From the NCBI GenBank assembly GCA_002371215.1, contig DFGL01000077.1:1-45509 (forward strand): 45,509 bases of DNA, read 5' to 3'. Below, in pieces: positions 24,737 through 32,547 of this stretch. This DNA comes from Ruminococcaceae bacterium UBA3751. GTDB lineage: Bacteria; Bacillota; Clostridia; Oscillospirales; Acutalibacteraceae. The notes beneath the pieces were generated by a model. It was given only the letters and a program-made list of their open reading frames with translations. It was not told where the DNA came from and ran no database searches. Within the stretch, counting starts at the first letter, position 1, and each line of letters begins with the position of its first letter. The position numbers and the translations under genes were made by a program.

Positions 24737-25762
24737 TTATTCTTCCCATTTCATAATGGTTTTTCCGAATGCCTTCTTAGTGTCCTTCTCAAAAGCGGTT
24801 TTAATATCGGCAGTGCGCCTTACTACGTTAACCGAGCTTACAAGGTTACCGAGATAATCGATAATCTCAGGATGTTCAACGTACATATCAACCGTCTTTT
24901 GGAAATCCTTAACGCCGGAACGGGAGGAGCCGAAAACACGAAGTCCCTTTTCAAGAATCATTCTCGTATTAATAGGAACGGGATATTCGCTAACGCCGAG
25001 AATGGAAATAGTTGCCTCGGGCTTAATTAACCCGATAATCTGTTCAATCGCAATAGGGCTTCCGTTGCCTCCTACGCACTCAAAGGCGTGGTCCATAGTA
25101 AAGCCGTCGGGAACCTCGTTAACAAGATGCGTTTCATCAACAAAGGTAAAATCTGCAAGCTTTTCCCTGACAGTACCAAAAACAACAATTTTTGATTCAG
25201 GAAAGCTGTACTTAAGAAAAAGTGAGGTAATGTAGCCAAGATTTCCGTCGCCCCAAACTCCGATAACGTCGCGTCTTGGATGAGAAATCTTTTCAAAACG
25301 AGATATTGCATGAACGGAAACAGAAACTATTTCAGTAAATGCGGCAACGTTTCTGTCAATATCATCGGGAAGCTTTACAAGTCTTTTAGGAGATATTTCA
25401 ACATATTCCTGAAGAAACCCGTCCATTGATGAACCGCAGAATTTTGAGGAACGAAGATAGTTCTCACCGATATATTCATCCTCTTCAAGCGGACAGTTAG
25501 GTACCATAACAACAAGGTCGCCGGGTTTATAGGTTCCGGTAGGGTCAAACACTACCTCTCCGATACCCTCGTGAATTAGCGCCATAGGCAGCTTTTCTGC
25601 AAGCACCTTAGCGTCACGGGTACCAAGATAATATCTCATATCAGCGTTGCAGATAGAGAGATTTGTAGGTCTTACAATAGTGTTACCGCCAAAAAGGTCA
25701 ATATCCTCAAAGGCAACCTCAAATCTTCTCGGAGCAACTAAACGGTATACTGTATTAATCAT
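24737..25762 (-). CDS. tarJ: Ribitol-5-phosphate dehydrogenase (TarJ type)
   Basis: A zinc-containing medium-chain dehydrogenase of 341 residues that reduces ribulose 5-phosphate to ribitol 5-phosphate with NADPH. Visible zinc ligands are Cys in SICNADMRYY (about 37) and His-Glu in LIHEGIGEV (about 64). The Rossmann motif is GDGNLGYITSLF (about 170). The pairing with tarI defines the function. Two starts exist: the first ATG abuts GGAGG, so the second ATG, nine bases from GGAGG and overlapping the tarI stop by 8 bases, is chosen. Confidence 0.87.
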   Translation of the reverse strand: MINTVYRLVAPRRFEVAFEDIDLFGGNTIVRPTNLSICNADMRYYLGTRDAKVLAEKLPMALIHEGIGEVVFDPTGTYKPGDLVVMVPNCPLEEDEYIGENYLRSSKFCGSSMDGFLQEYVEISPKRLVKLPDDIDRNVAAFTEIVSVSVHAISRFEKISHPRRDVIGVWGDGNLGYITSLFLKYSFPESKIVVFGTVREKLADFTFVDETHLVNEVPDGFTMDHAFECVGGNGSPIAIEQIIGLIKPEATISILGVSEYPVPINTRMILEKGLRVFGSSRSGVKDFQKTVDMYVEHPEIIDYLGNLVSSVNVVRRTADIKTAFEKDTKKAFGKTIMKWEE

Positions 25763-26468
25763 CGTTTTCATCCTCCAGCAATGACTTAGCTACTCTGAGG
25801 TCGTAAGGATAGGTAATCTTAAGATTAAACGTTGCGCCTTCAACAAGCGCTACCTTTTCGCCCTTCATAACAAAAATTTTAGCCGCGTCAGTGAGAATTT
25901 CCTTCTCTTCGTCAGTGAGGGAATTATACATATTCTTTAGCTTAAGGGCTTTAAAAGACTGCGGAGTCTGTCCCTGATACATTTTTGAACGGTCAGGTAT
26001 ATTGCTGATAATTTCACCGTCTACGGATTCAACGATAGTATCGGACGACGGAAAAACAGTATCGCAAGCGCCGTATTTAAGCGCAGCTTCGATATTTTCC
26101 TTAATAATTCTGTGAGTAACAAAGGGACGAACGCTGTCATGGGTAACGATTACTGTATCGTCGTTAAGATTACCCTCATTTTCGATAAACTTAATAGCGT
26201 TCATAATTGTTTCATTTCGGGTTTCACCGCCCTGAATAACCTGAACCCTGTCACCTGCGGGAGCAATATGTTTTTCAATAATATTCTTTGTATGCTCAAC
26301 CCACTGTTTTGGGCAAAGAACTATAATCTTTTCAAAATCAGGTACTGAAAAGAATTTTTCAATAGTATAAACAATAATCGGCTTACCTTTGATATTAAGG
26401 TATTGTTTAGGCTTGTCTCCGCCCATTCTTGAGCCGATACCGCCTGCTAAAATTACACCGTAAACCAT
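25755..26468 (-). CDS. tarI: Ribitol-5-phosphate cytidylyltransferase (TarI type)
   Basis: Makes CDP-ribitol from CTP and ribitol 5-phosphate. The 237 residues of the IspD superfamily show LAGGIGSRMGGDKPKQYL (nucleotide loop, residues 7-24), VTHDSVRPFV and MYQGQTPQSFK, followed by EKEILTDAAKIFV. These last two segments, and the tarJ neighbour, favour TarI over the related isoprenoid enzyme IspD. Strong AGGAGG stands before the ATG, with a near-consensus promoter 45 bases upstream. No other teichoic-acid genes are adjacent. Confidence 0.87.
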   Translation of the reverse strand: MVYGVILAGGIGSRMGGDKPKQYLNIKGKPIIVYTIEKFFSVPDFEKIIVLCPKQWVEHTKNIIEKHIAPAGDRVQVIQGGETRNETIMNAIKFIENEGNLNDDTVIVTHDSVRPFVTHRIIKENIEAALKYGACDTVFPSSDTIVESVDGEIISNIPDRSKMYQGQTPQSFKALKLKNMYNSLTDEEKEILTDAAKIFVMKGEKVALVEGATFNLKITYPYDLRVAKSLLEDENDD

Positions 26469-26511
26469 ATAGATTCCTCCTGAAACTAATTATTTAAATT
26501 ACAGCTATATT

Positions 26512-26540
26512 ATTATAATACATAATTATTAATAAGTCAA
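26512..26540 (-). promoter_or_regulatory. Sigma-A promoter of tarI-tarJ
   Basis: Minus-strand TTGACT (-35, 26535-26540), 17-base spacer, TATAAT (-10, 26512-26517). Confidence 0.78.
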
Positions 26541-26600
26541 TTAATAGAATATTAATTAGTATACGCTTAAATGAAGTACATATAAACGATAATGATAAAA

Positions 26601-26621
26601 GCCGCTCCGTTTTGGAGCGGC
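26601..26621 (-). terminator. Terminator of the rsmD-coaD-coiled-coil operon
   Basis: GCCGCTCC-GTTTT-GGAGCGGC, an eight-base-pair GC-rich stem followed in the minus direction by TTTTAT, 14 bases after the last stop codon. Confidence 0.9.
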
Positions 26622-26634
26622 ATAATTATTGTAT

Positions 26635-27195
26635 TTACTGACCTTTACGCTGAACGTTTGAGATACCGTCACGGATGCGGCGAACGTCTGTAAGAGCCTT
26701 ATAAAGAGCGTCATCAATAGAAAGGAGAGTATCATCAGCATAATTATTAACAGCTGTAAGCATCTCTCTTGACTTATTCTGAGCGCTTGTTACCATCTCG
26801 TTTGCCTGAGTTGTAGCATTGTTAAGAATTTCAGAAGCCTGGTCCTGAGAATCCTGAACGAACTGCTTACCCTGCTCGTTAGCCTTTGCAAGAATATCGG
26901 CAGCCTCAGCCTGAGCGGCCTTTGTGATTTCATCGCGTGCAACAAGGTCTCTTGCCTCAGCCTGAGCCTGAGCAATTATATCAGCAGCTTCCTTCTTAGC
27001 GTCCTCAATAATAGTATTTCTGCTATCAACAATAGCCTTAGCCTGCTTAGTTTCCTGAGGAGTATTAAGACGGATATCTTCAATAATTGTTTTTATTTTT
27101 TCAACGTCAACAGCGCACTTTTTGGAAAGGGGTATAGTGGTTGCGTCGTCAAGTACATCTTCAAGATCTTCAAGTAAAATATCAGTGTTAGTCAT
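26635..27195 (-). CDS. Alanine-rich coiled-coil protein of unknown function
   Basis: A soluble protein of 186 residues without signal peptide or membrane helix. Residues about 55-150 are a nearly unbroken coiled coil with repeated 11-residue-like units (AKKEAADIIAQAQAEARDLV; AQAEAADILAKANEQGK; DQASEILNNATTQANEMV). The short ends are more globular. It resembles ATPase stalk subunits and DivIVA-like scaffolds in composition, but there is no specific match I can defend. It is the last gene behind coaD; its AAGGAG is formed by the coaD stop region. A structural or scaffold role is a guess. Confidence 0.8.
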   Translation of the reverse strand: MTNTDILLEDLEDVLDDATTIPLSKKCAVDVEKIKTIIEDIRLNTPQETKQAKAIVDSRNTIIEDAKKEAADIIAQAQAEARDLVARDEITKAAQAEAADILAKANEQGKQFVQDSQDQASEILNNATTQANEMVTSAQNKSREMLTAVNNYADDTLLSIDDALYKALTDVRRIRDGISNVQRKGQ

Positions 27196-27197
27196 TT

Positions 27198-27677
27198 TTA
27201 ATCTCCTTTACATCTTTTATTAATATCGTCTTTAATAATTTTCGGAACAAACGAGCTTATGTCACCGCCCAAAGCGCAAACCTCTTTAACCATACTTGAG
27301 GAAAGGAACATATTCTCTCCGCGAGCAGATAAAAATACGGTTTCACATTCAGGGTAAAGTGATTTATTAGTAAGTGCCTGCTGGAATTCATAATCAAAAT
27401 CCGACATAGCACGAAGTCCCTTAACAATCGCAACGGCTCCCTTTTCTTTTGCGTAGTCAACAAGCAAACCGCAGTGGGAATCAACCTTTATATTGTCTCC
27501 GCTGATACAGCGTTTAATAAGTTCAATTCTCTCTTCAGTAGAAAACAATGTTTTTTTACTGCTGTTGCTCGCAACAACTACTATTACCTCATCAAAGATA
27601 TCGGCAGCACGCTCAATAATATCTAAATGCCCGAGAGTAATCGGGTCAAAACTGCCCGGACAAATTGCGATTTTCAT
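27198..27677 (-). CDS. coaD: Phosphopantetheine adenylyltransferase
   Basis: Fourth step of coenzyme A synthesis: ATP and 4'-phosphopantetheine give dephospho-CoA. The 159 residues carry the nucleotidyl-transferase motif GSFDPITLGHLDII (His18 region), KGLRAMSDFDYEFQ and FLSSSMVKEV. Full length. Its ATG overlaps the rsmD stop (TAATG), the common rsmD-coaD pair of Firmicutes. Confidence 0.97.
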   Translation of the reverse strand: MKIAICPGSFDPITLGHLDIIERAADIFDEVIVVVASNSSKKTLFSTEERIELIKRCISGDNIKVDSHCGLLVDYAKEKGAVAIVKGLRAMSDFDYEFQQALTNKSLYPECETVFLSARGENMFLSSSMVKEVCALGGDISSFVPKIIKDDINKRCKGD

Positions 27678-28222
27678 TAGTCCTGATTTTCCTTTCGGTA
27701 ATAAGTGAGTTTACTTTTTCCGTAACTCTTTTCTCTGCTTACGCTCCATCCGTTAACAGAGGACAAAAGCTCTTCTTTTTTAGCGGTTTCACAGATTATA
27801 ACGCCGTCGCCGTTCATCTTTTCGGTAAGCAATTCAAGACATTCGTTAATTAATCCGTTATTATACGGCGGGTCAAGAAACGCAATATCGTACTTACCTT
27901 TTCTCAAAAGAAACGCACGCGCATCAGTAAACACAACTGATGAAACATCTTCAAAGCCGCATTTTTTAACATTTTCTTCAACTGTTTTCAAAGCACTCCG
28001 GTTGTTTTCAACGAAGGTACAAAACCTTGCGCCGCGTGAAAGCGCTTCAATGCCAAGCTGACCGCAGCCTGCAAATAAGTCAAGAACCTGCCTGCCTTCA
28101 ATTTCAAACTGAATTGAAGAAAAAAGAGCTTCTTTAGTGCTTTGGGTTGTAGGTCTCGTTATTTCCTCGCCCGGAAGGGTTATTAAATTTCTTCCTCTGG
28201 CAGAGCCTGTAATAACTCTCAT
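27677..28222 (-). CDS. rsmD: 16S rRNA (guanine966-N2)-methyltransferase
   Basis: A 181-residue class I SAM methyltransferase. It has the start MRVITGSARGRNL, RPTTQSTKEALFSSI, the SAM loop DLFAGCGQLGIEALSRGA (about 48-65) and the catalytic DPPYNNG (about 117). It methylates G966 of 16S rRNA. GAGGTTGAT precedes the ATG, with its own near-consensus promoter upstream; coupled to coaD. Confidence 0.95.
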   Translation of the reverse strand: MRVITGSARGRNLITLPGEEITRPTTQSTKEALFSSIQFEIEGRQVLDLFAGCGQLGIEALSRGARFCTFVENNRSALKTVEENVKKCGFEDVSSVVFTDARAFLLRKGKYDIAFLDPPYNNGLINECLELLTEKMNGDGVIICETAKKEELLSSVNGWSVSREKSYGKSKLTYYRKENQD

Positions 28223-28263
28223 ATCAACCTCGCAGCAAAAATCATAGTTTTAATGCACCTAAT

Positions 28264-28292
28264 ATTATAACGATTGAACGGCTGTTAGTCAA
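28264..28292 (-). promoter_or_regulatory. Sigma-A promoter of rsmD operon
   Basis: Minus-strand TTGACT (-35, 28287-28292), 17-base spacer, TATAAT (-10, 28264-28269). It starts only about 15 bases after the uvrC stop, where no terminator is seen. Confidence 0.78.
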
Positions 28293-28308
28293 GCAAAAAT
28301 TACTATTT

Positions 28309-30126
28309 TTAAGAATTGTAATATTTATATATATCCATAGCGTTTTTTTCGGTTATTCCCTGCACATCTTGTAATTCTTCAACGGAAGCAGCTTTAATTG
28401 CGCCGATTGTTTTAAATCTTTTCAGTAGGGCTTTTGCTTTTTTCTCACCTATTCCGTCAATTTTAAAAAGACCTGAAGAAAAGCTGCTCTTCTGATGCTT
28501 TTTATGATGGTAAGTAATTGCAAAACGATGCACCTCTTCCTGAATTGTTGAAACAAGAGTAAATACAGCTCTGTGGGAATTAATCGTAATCTCGCCGCCG
28601 TCATAGGCAATAGCGCGCGTTCTGTGTTTATTATCCTTTACCATACCGAACACGGGAATATCAAGATTCATTTTTTTAATAACCGGAAGAACGGCGTTTA
28701 CCTGAGGCTCTCCTCCGTCAAGGAGAATCAGGTCAGGCAATATAGTAAAGGTGCTTTCCTCGTCGTCGTTATAATAATGATTAAACCTTCGTTCAAGCAC
28801 CTCGTTCATCGAGCCGACGTCGTTCTGACCGTCAAAGCCTTTTATAGAAAAGCGCTTATATGCTTTTTTCATCGGTCTGCCGTTATGAAATACAACCATT
28901 CCCGCTACGTTATCAGCGCCGAAAGTATGGGAAATATCATAGCTTTCTATATATTCCGGAGGTTTAGGCAAGCCCAAAAGCTCACCGAGTTCTTCAAGCG
29001 CAGCGATTTCCTTGCCAAGTCTTCCCTGTTGCTGAGCAAGATGTTCGTTGGCATTTTTAATACATAGATTTACAATCTTGAGATGCTCGCCCTTCTGAGG
29101 ATGAACGATTTCGAGCTTCTTTCCCCTTTTATGCTCAAGATAATCATGGAGCAGCTCCTCATCATCTATTTCACCGTCAACGGCAATACGAGAAGGAATA
29201 TAATCCCTCATTGAATAATAGCGTTCAATAAGTTCAAAACGAGCCTCTGACGAGCTGTCTACGCTGTCAATCAGCCAGTGCTCGCTGTCATATAGCCTTC
29301 CGTTTTTAAATCGTATAACCTCAAAGCACGCTTTTTTATTTGCATTAACGAAAGCAAATACGTCCTCCTCAGGAACGTTGATTGAAACGACCTTCTGCTT
29401 TTCATCAAGGTTTTTAATTGCTTTTATTCTGTCTCGCATTTTAGCGGCTTTTTCAAACTCAAGCTCCTCGGAGTACTTCTCCATTCTCGCTTGCATTTCT
29501 TTAACGGTTTTAGCGCTGCCGCCTTTAAGAAATGCTACGGCGTCCTCAACGCTTTTAACGTATTCTTCTTTTGTAATACCTGCATTACAGGGTGCAGAGC
29601 AAAGCCCCATAAAACCGTTAAGGCAAGGACGGCTTTTACCGTAATCACGCGGAAACTTCTTATTACACGAAGGCAGTTTAAAAATTTTCAGCGTTTCTTC
29701 AACCGCTCTTTTAACGGAAAAAGTTGAGATAAACGGACCGATGTATTCAGCGTTTTCGTCATCCATACGGTAACATTCGCGTATTCTCGGAAATTCCTCT
29801 TTTGTTACTTTGATATAATTATAGCCCTTATCGTCCTTTAAAAGTATATTATACTTCGGCATATGCTGTTTTATCAGCGAACATTCAAGAACGAGCGCTT
29901 CAAACTCCGTATCGCAAAGGATGTAGTCAAAGTCATCTACGTTTTCAACCATTCTTATAACCTTCGTTGAGTGGTTTGAATGACTGCCGAAATATGAGGA
30001 AACACGGTTTTTCAGAGCCTTTGCTTTACCGATGTATATAATTTTCTTTTCTTTATTCTTCATTATATAAACGCCCGGATTAAGCGGAAGCGCCATAGCT
30101 TTTTTTCTCAGCTCTTTTTCTGTCAC
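28309..30126 (-). CDS. uvrC: UvrABC excinuclease subunit C
   Basis: The dual-incision nuclease of nucleotide excision repair, 605 residues, full length. Domains are an N-terminal GIY-YIG nuclease (PGVYIMKNKEKKIIYIGKA, about 18-36), a Cys-rich segment (CNGFMGLCSAPC), a UVR motif (about 200-235), an RNase H-like nuclease (IESYDISHTFGADNVAGMVVF; LILLDGGEPQVN) and tandem helix-hairpin-helix at the end (IDGIGEKKAKALLKRF). The start is GTG behind a very strong AGGAGGTGAT. A TATAAT lies at 30150-30155 on the minus strand, with no convincing -35. Confidence 0.96.
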   Translation of the reverse strand: MTEKELRKKAMALPLNPGVYIMKNKEKKIIYIGKAKALKNRVSSYFGSHSNHSTKVIRMVENVDDFDYILCDTEFEALVLECSLIKQHMPKYNILLKDDKGYNYIKVTKEEFPRIRECYRMDDENAEYIGPFISTFSVKRAVEETLKIFKLPSCNKKFPRDYGKSRPCLNGFMGLCSAPCNAGITKEEYVKSVEDAVAFLKGGSAKTVKEMQARMEKYSEELEFEKAAKMRDRIKAIKNLDEKQKVVSINVPEEDVFAFVNANKKACFEVIRFKNGRLYDSEHWLIDSVDSSSEARFELIERYYSMRDYIPSRIAVDGEIDDEELLHDYLEHKRGKKLEIVHPQKGEHLKIVNLCIKNANEHLAQQQGRLGKEIAALEELGELLGLPKPPEYIESYDISHTFGADNVAGMVVFHNGRPMKKAYKRFSIKGFDGQNDVGSMNEVLERRFNHYYNDDEESTFTILPDLILLDGGEPQVNAVLPVIKKMNLDIPVFGMVKDNKHRTRAIAYDGGEITINSHRAVFTLVSTIQEEVHRFAITYHHKKHQKSSFSSGLFKIDGIGEKKAKALLKRFKTIGAIKAASVEELQDVQGITEKNAMDIYKYYNS

Positions 30127-30178
30127 CGTATCACCTCCTGACTGATATTATTATATCATAAAAAAACAAAAAAATAAA

Positions 30179-30197
30179 GCACAGCTAAGCGCTGTGC
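30179..30197 (-). terminator. Terminator after the HPr gene
   Basis: GCACAGC-TAAGC-GCTGTGC, followed in the minus direction by TTTATTTTTTTG. It ends the monocistronic HPr transcript before uvrC. Confidence 0.9.
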
Positions 30198-30213
30198 CTG
30201 AATTTTTAATATC

Positions 30214-30477
30214 TTACTCGTTAAAACCGCTTCTTACAAGAGCAACAAGACCTTCAACAGCCTCCTGCTCATCAGCGCCGTCAGCTATAATTCTAATATT
30301 AGTTCCGCCCATAATACCAAGTGAAAGAACACCGAGGAGAGACTTTGCGTTAACTCTTCTCTCTTCCTTTTCTACCCAGATTGAAGACTTGAACTCATTA
30401 GCCTTCTGAATAAAGAAGGTTGCCGGACGAGCGTGAAGACCTACCTGATTTTCAACAATAACATTTTTAACGAACAT
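30214..30477 (-). CDS. ptsH: Phosphocarrier protein HPr
   Basis: An 87-residue HPr-type protein. The phosphorylated His15 lies in VGLHARPA, and the regulatory Ser46 in NAKSLLGVLSLGI, so both PTS phosphotransfer and HPr-kinase control are possible. The presence of His15 argues against Crh. It is monocistronic with its own promoter and terminator, and no enzyme I gene is next to it. Confidence 0.93.
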   Translation of the reverse strand: MFVKNVIVENQVGLHARPATFFIQKANEFKSSIWVEKEERRVNAKSLLGVLSLGIMGGTNIRIIADGADEQEAVEGLVALVRSGFNE

Positions 30478-30532
30478 ATCCTGTACCTCTCGTATCTACA
30501 AATCAATTAAATTATTATTTAACTTATGCTAT

Positions 30533-30560
30533 ATTATAGCATTAAAAACAAAAAGGTCAA
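30533..30560 (-). promoter_or_regulatory. Sigma-A promoter of the HPr gene
   Basis: Minus-strand TTGACC (-35, 30555-30560), 16-base spacer, TATAAT (-10, 30533-30538). I see nothing else in the 203-base gap up to trmD, including no clear terminator for trmD. Confidence 0.7.
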
Positions 30561-30680
30561 CTGAGTTTTTGAAAGTTCGTATGACTAATAAATTATAGAC
30601 AAAAATTACTGCTTGAATTTGTGCAATTTTAACATAATTTTTAGTAAATTTTAGATATTAAATACTTATAAGATTTTAAC

Positions 30681-31427
30681 TCAATCCCCATTATCTTGTG
30701 TTTTGTCAAGCGACGCTATATACATTTTGTCCTTTTCATTAAGGTTTGCATTTTTCAGCAAATCAGCTCTGCGTTCATACGTGCGCTTTAAACTCTGCTC
30801 TCTGCGCCACTCGTCAACTTTAGCATGATGACCTGATAAAAGCACCTCAGGCACCGACCTGTTTTTCCACTGCGAAGGGTGAGTATACTGCGGATATTCA
30901 AGGAGCGAATTGAAGTGGCTTTCTTCAGTAAAGCACTCCTCTCCCGCAAGCACTCCGGGTAACATTCTTGAAATACTGTCTGCAAGTATTAAGGCGGGAA
31001 GCTCTCCGCCTGTCAGAACATAGTCGCCAACCGATATTTCCTCAGGCTGCAGCTCCTCTATAACTCTTTCGTCTATTCCCTCATAGTGACCGCAGAGAAT
31101 AGCAATATTTTTATATTCAGCAAGCTGTTTTACTTTTTCCTGAGTCAGCGTTTTACCCTGAGGAGTCATATAAATCAGATGAGGAACTTCACCGATTTCA
31201 TCACACAGTGCGTTAAAGCAATCGTAAACAGGCTGAGCCTGCATTACCATACCCTTACCGCCGCCATAAGGCTTATCATCAACTCTGCGGTGCTTATCCT
31301 TAGTATAATTACGGATATCTATTGTATTGATTTCAACCTTTCCCGCTTCCCGCGCTCTGCCGATAATACTCTCTGAGATGACGGTATTGCACATATCGGG
31401 AAAAAGCGTCATAATGTCAATTCTCAT
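30681..31427 (-). CDS. trmD: tRNA (guanine37-N1)-methyltransferase
   Basis: A SPOUT-class methyltransferase of 248 residues that makes m1G37 and so prevents frameshifting. The knot region reads LCGHYEGIDERVIE and SVGDYVLTGGELPALILADS (about 136-155), with the catalytic-domain linker RMLPGVLAGEECFTEESH. Full length. Its first 11 bases overlap rimM. Unlike the common order, rplS does not follow. Confidence 0.97.
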   Translation of the reverse strand: MRIDIMTLFPDMCNTVISESIIGRAREAGKVEINTIDIRNYTKDKHRRVDDKPYGGGKGMVMQAQPVYDCFNALCDEIGEVPHLIYMTPQGKTLTQEKVKQLAEYKNIAILCGHYEGIDERVIEELQPEEISVGDYVLTGGELPALILADSISRMLPGVLAGEECFTEESHFNSLLEYPQYTHPSQWKNRSVPEVLLSGHHAKVDEWRREQSLKRTYERRADLLKNANLNEKDKMYIASLDKTQDNGD

Positions 31428-31926
31428 TAAACAATCCTTTCAGCGGTCTTATAAACACTACCTGATACTCGGTATTAACCTCAACAATAATATCGGGAGT
31501 TGCCGGTACAAGCGTATGCTTTTTGTCCTTTTCAACGTCGTAAATATCGCAGGAACCATAGTTCATAACGTCTACTATTTTACCGTATTCCTCCTCAGTG
31601 TCAGCGTCGACAACGTAACAGCCGATTAAATCCGCAATAAAAAATGCGTCATCATCAATCGGAGCGTCGTCACGGTTACAGTAAAGAACCCTGCCTTTCA
31701 GCTTTTCGGCTTCTTCAATACTGTTAATTTCCGAAAACTTGAGCAAAGCGATATTCTTCTGCTGACGGGCACAAACAAGAGCTAAAGGGCTGTTTCCGTT
31801 TTTATCAAGATAAACGGTTTTAAGCTGCTTAATGAACTCTATGCCGTCGCACCACATTTCAAGCTTTATCTCGCCTTTTAAAGCGTGGGTATTATTCACT
31901 TTTCCTATTTCAAGATACTGTTTCAT
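31417..31926 (-). CDS. rimM: 16S rRNA processing protein RimM
   Basis: A 169-residue 30S maturation factor. It has an N-terminal barrel starting YLEIGKVNNTHALKGEIKL and a C-terminal PRC barrel (FFIADLIGCYV...YGKIVDVMNYGSCDIYDV). It binds ribosomal protein S19 and the 30S head. AAAGG precedes the ATG. A hairpin stands between it and khpA upstream. Confidence 0.94.
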   Translation of the reverse strand: MKQYLEIGKVNNTHALKGEIKLEMWCDGIEFIKQLKTVYLDKNGNSPLALVCARQQKNIALLKFSEINSIEEAEKLKGRVLYCNRDDAPIDDDAFFIADLIGCYVVDADTEEEYGKIVDVMNYGSCDIYDVEKDKKHTLVPATPDIIVEVNTEYQVVFIRPLKGLFNEN

Positions 31927-31950
31927 AATTAAACCTTTAATGTAAAAACA

Positions 31951-31973
31951 AGGGCGGGAATACTACCCGCCCT
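31951..31973 (-). terminator. Terminator-like hairpin between khpA and rimM
   Basis: AGGGCGGG-AATACTA-CCCGCCCT, an eight-base-pair GC-rich stem followed in the minus direction by TTGTTTTTA. It lies inside the ffh-rpsP-khpA-rimM-trmD unit. No new promoter is evident before rimM, so partial termination is likely. Confidence 0.75.
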
Positions 31974-31978
31974 GAATA

Positions 31979-32212
31979 TTAGTCAATTTCAACTGAAACC
32001 TTAGCGTCTCTGCGGTTTGCAGCAGCGCGCATAACTACGCGGATTGCCTTGGCAATTCTTCCCTGCTTGCCGATAACACGCCCCATATCGCTTTCATCAA
32101 CGTGAAGATGGAATACGGTAACGCCCTCTTCATCAGGCTCATCAACCGAAATTGAAATAGCGTCAGGGTTATCTACTAAACCCGTCGTTATTGCCCTTAA
32201 TAATTCTTCCAA
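31979..32212 (-). CDS. khpA: KH-domain RNA-binding protein KhpA
   Basis: A single-KH protein of 77 residues (YlqC type), with the GxxG loop VIGKQGRIAKAIR. In other Firmicutes KhpA pairs with KhpB and acts on RNA and cell-division control. The start is taken as TTG seven bases after AGGAGGTG: it gives MEELLRAITTGLVDNPD, matching the family N-terminus. A GTG three codons earlier is part of the ribosome-binding site itself. It follows rpsP by 28 bases. Confidence 0.9.
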   Translation of the reverse strand: MEELLRAITTGLVDNPDAISISVDEPDEEGVTVFHLHVDESDMGRVIGKQGRIAKAIRVVMRAAANRRDAKVSVEID

Positions 32213-32240
32213 AGAAAACACCTCCTAATTCTTTAACGAA

Positions 32241-32483
32241 TTAAAGGATTCCTTCTTTTTTGAAAATAGCCTTAACGGTATCAGTAGGCTGCGCACCGTT
32301 AGAAATCCACTTCTTAGCCTTATCAGCGTCGAGCTTGATTTCTACGGGCTCAGTCATAGGATTGTAATAACCGATTTCCTCAATGAAACGTCCGTCACGG
32401 GGATATCTTGAATCTGCTACTACTACACGGTAGAAAGGAGCTTTCTTAGCGCCCATTCTGCGAAGTCTGATTTTTACTGCCAT
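32241..32483 (-). CDS. rpsP: 30S ribosomal protein S16
   Basis: An 80-residue ribosomal protein starting MAVKIRLRRMGAKKAPFYR, followed by VVADSRYPRDGRFIEEIGYY. Full length and highly conserved. TGGAGGT lies 10 bases ahead of the ATG. It sits between ffh and khpA, as is common. Confidence 0.98.
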   Translation of the reverse strand: MAVKIRLRRMGAKKAPFYRVVVADSRYPRDGRFIEEIGYYNPMTEPVEIKLDADKAKKWISNGAQPTDTVKAIFKKEGIL

Positions 32484-32547
32484 TTTAATTTACCTCCATA
32501 AATGTATGTTAAATAATATTATCAAATAACCTTTTGGGTTAATCTAA

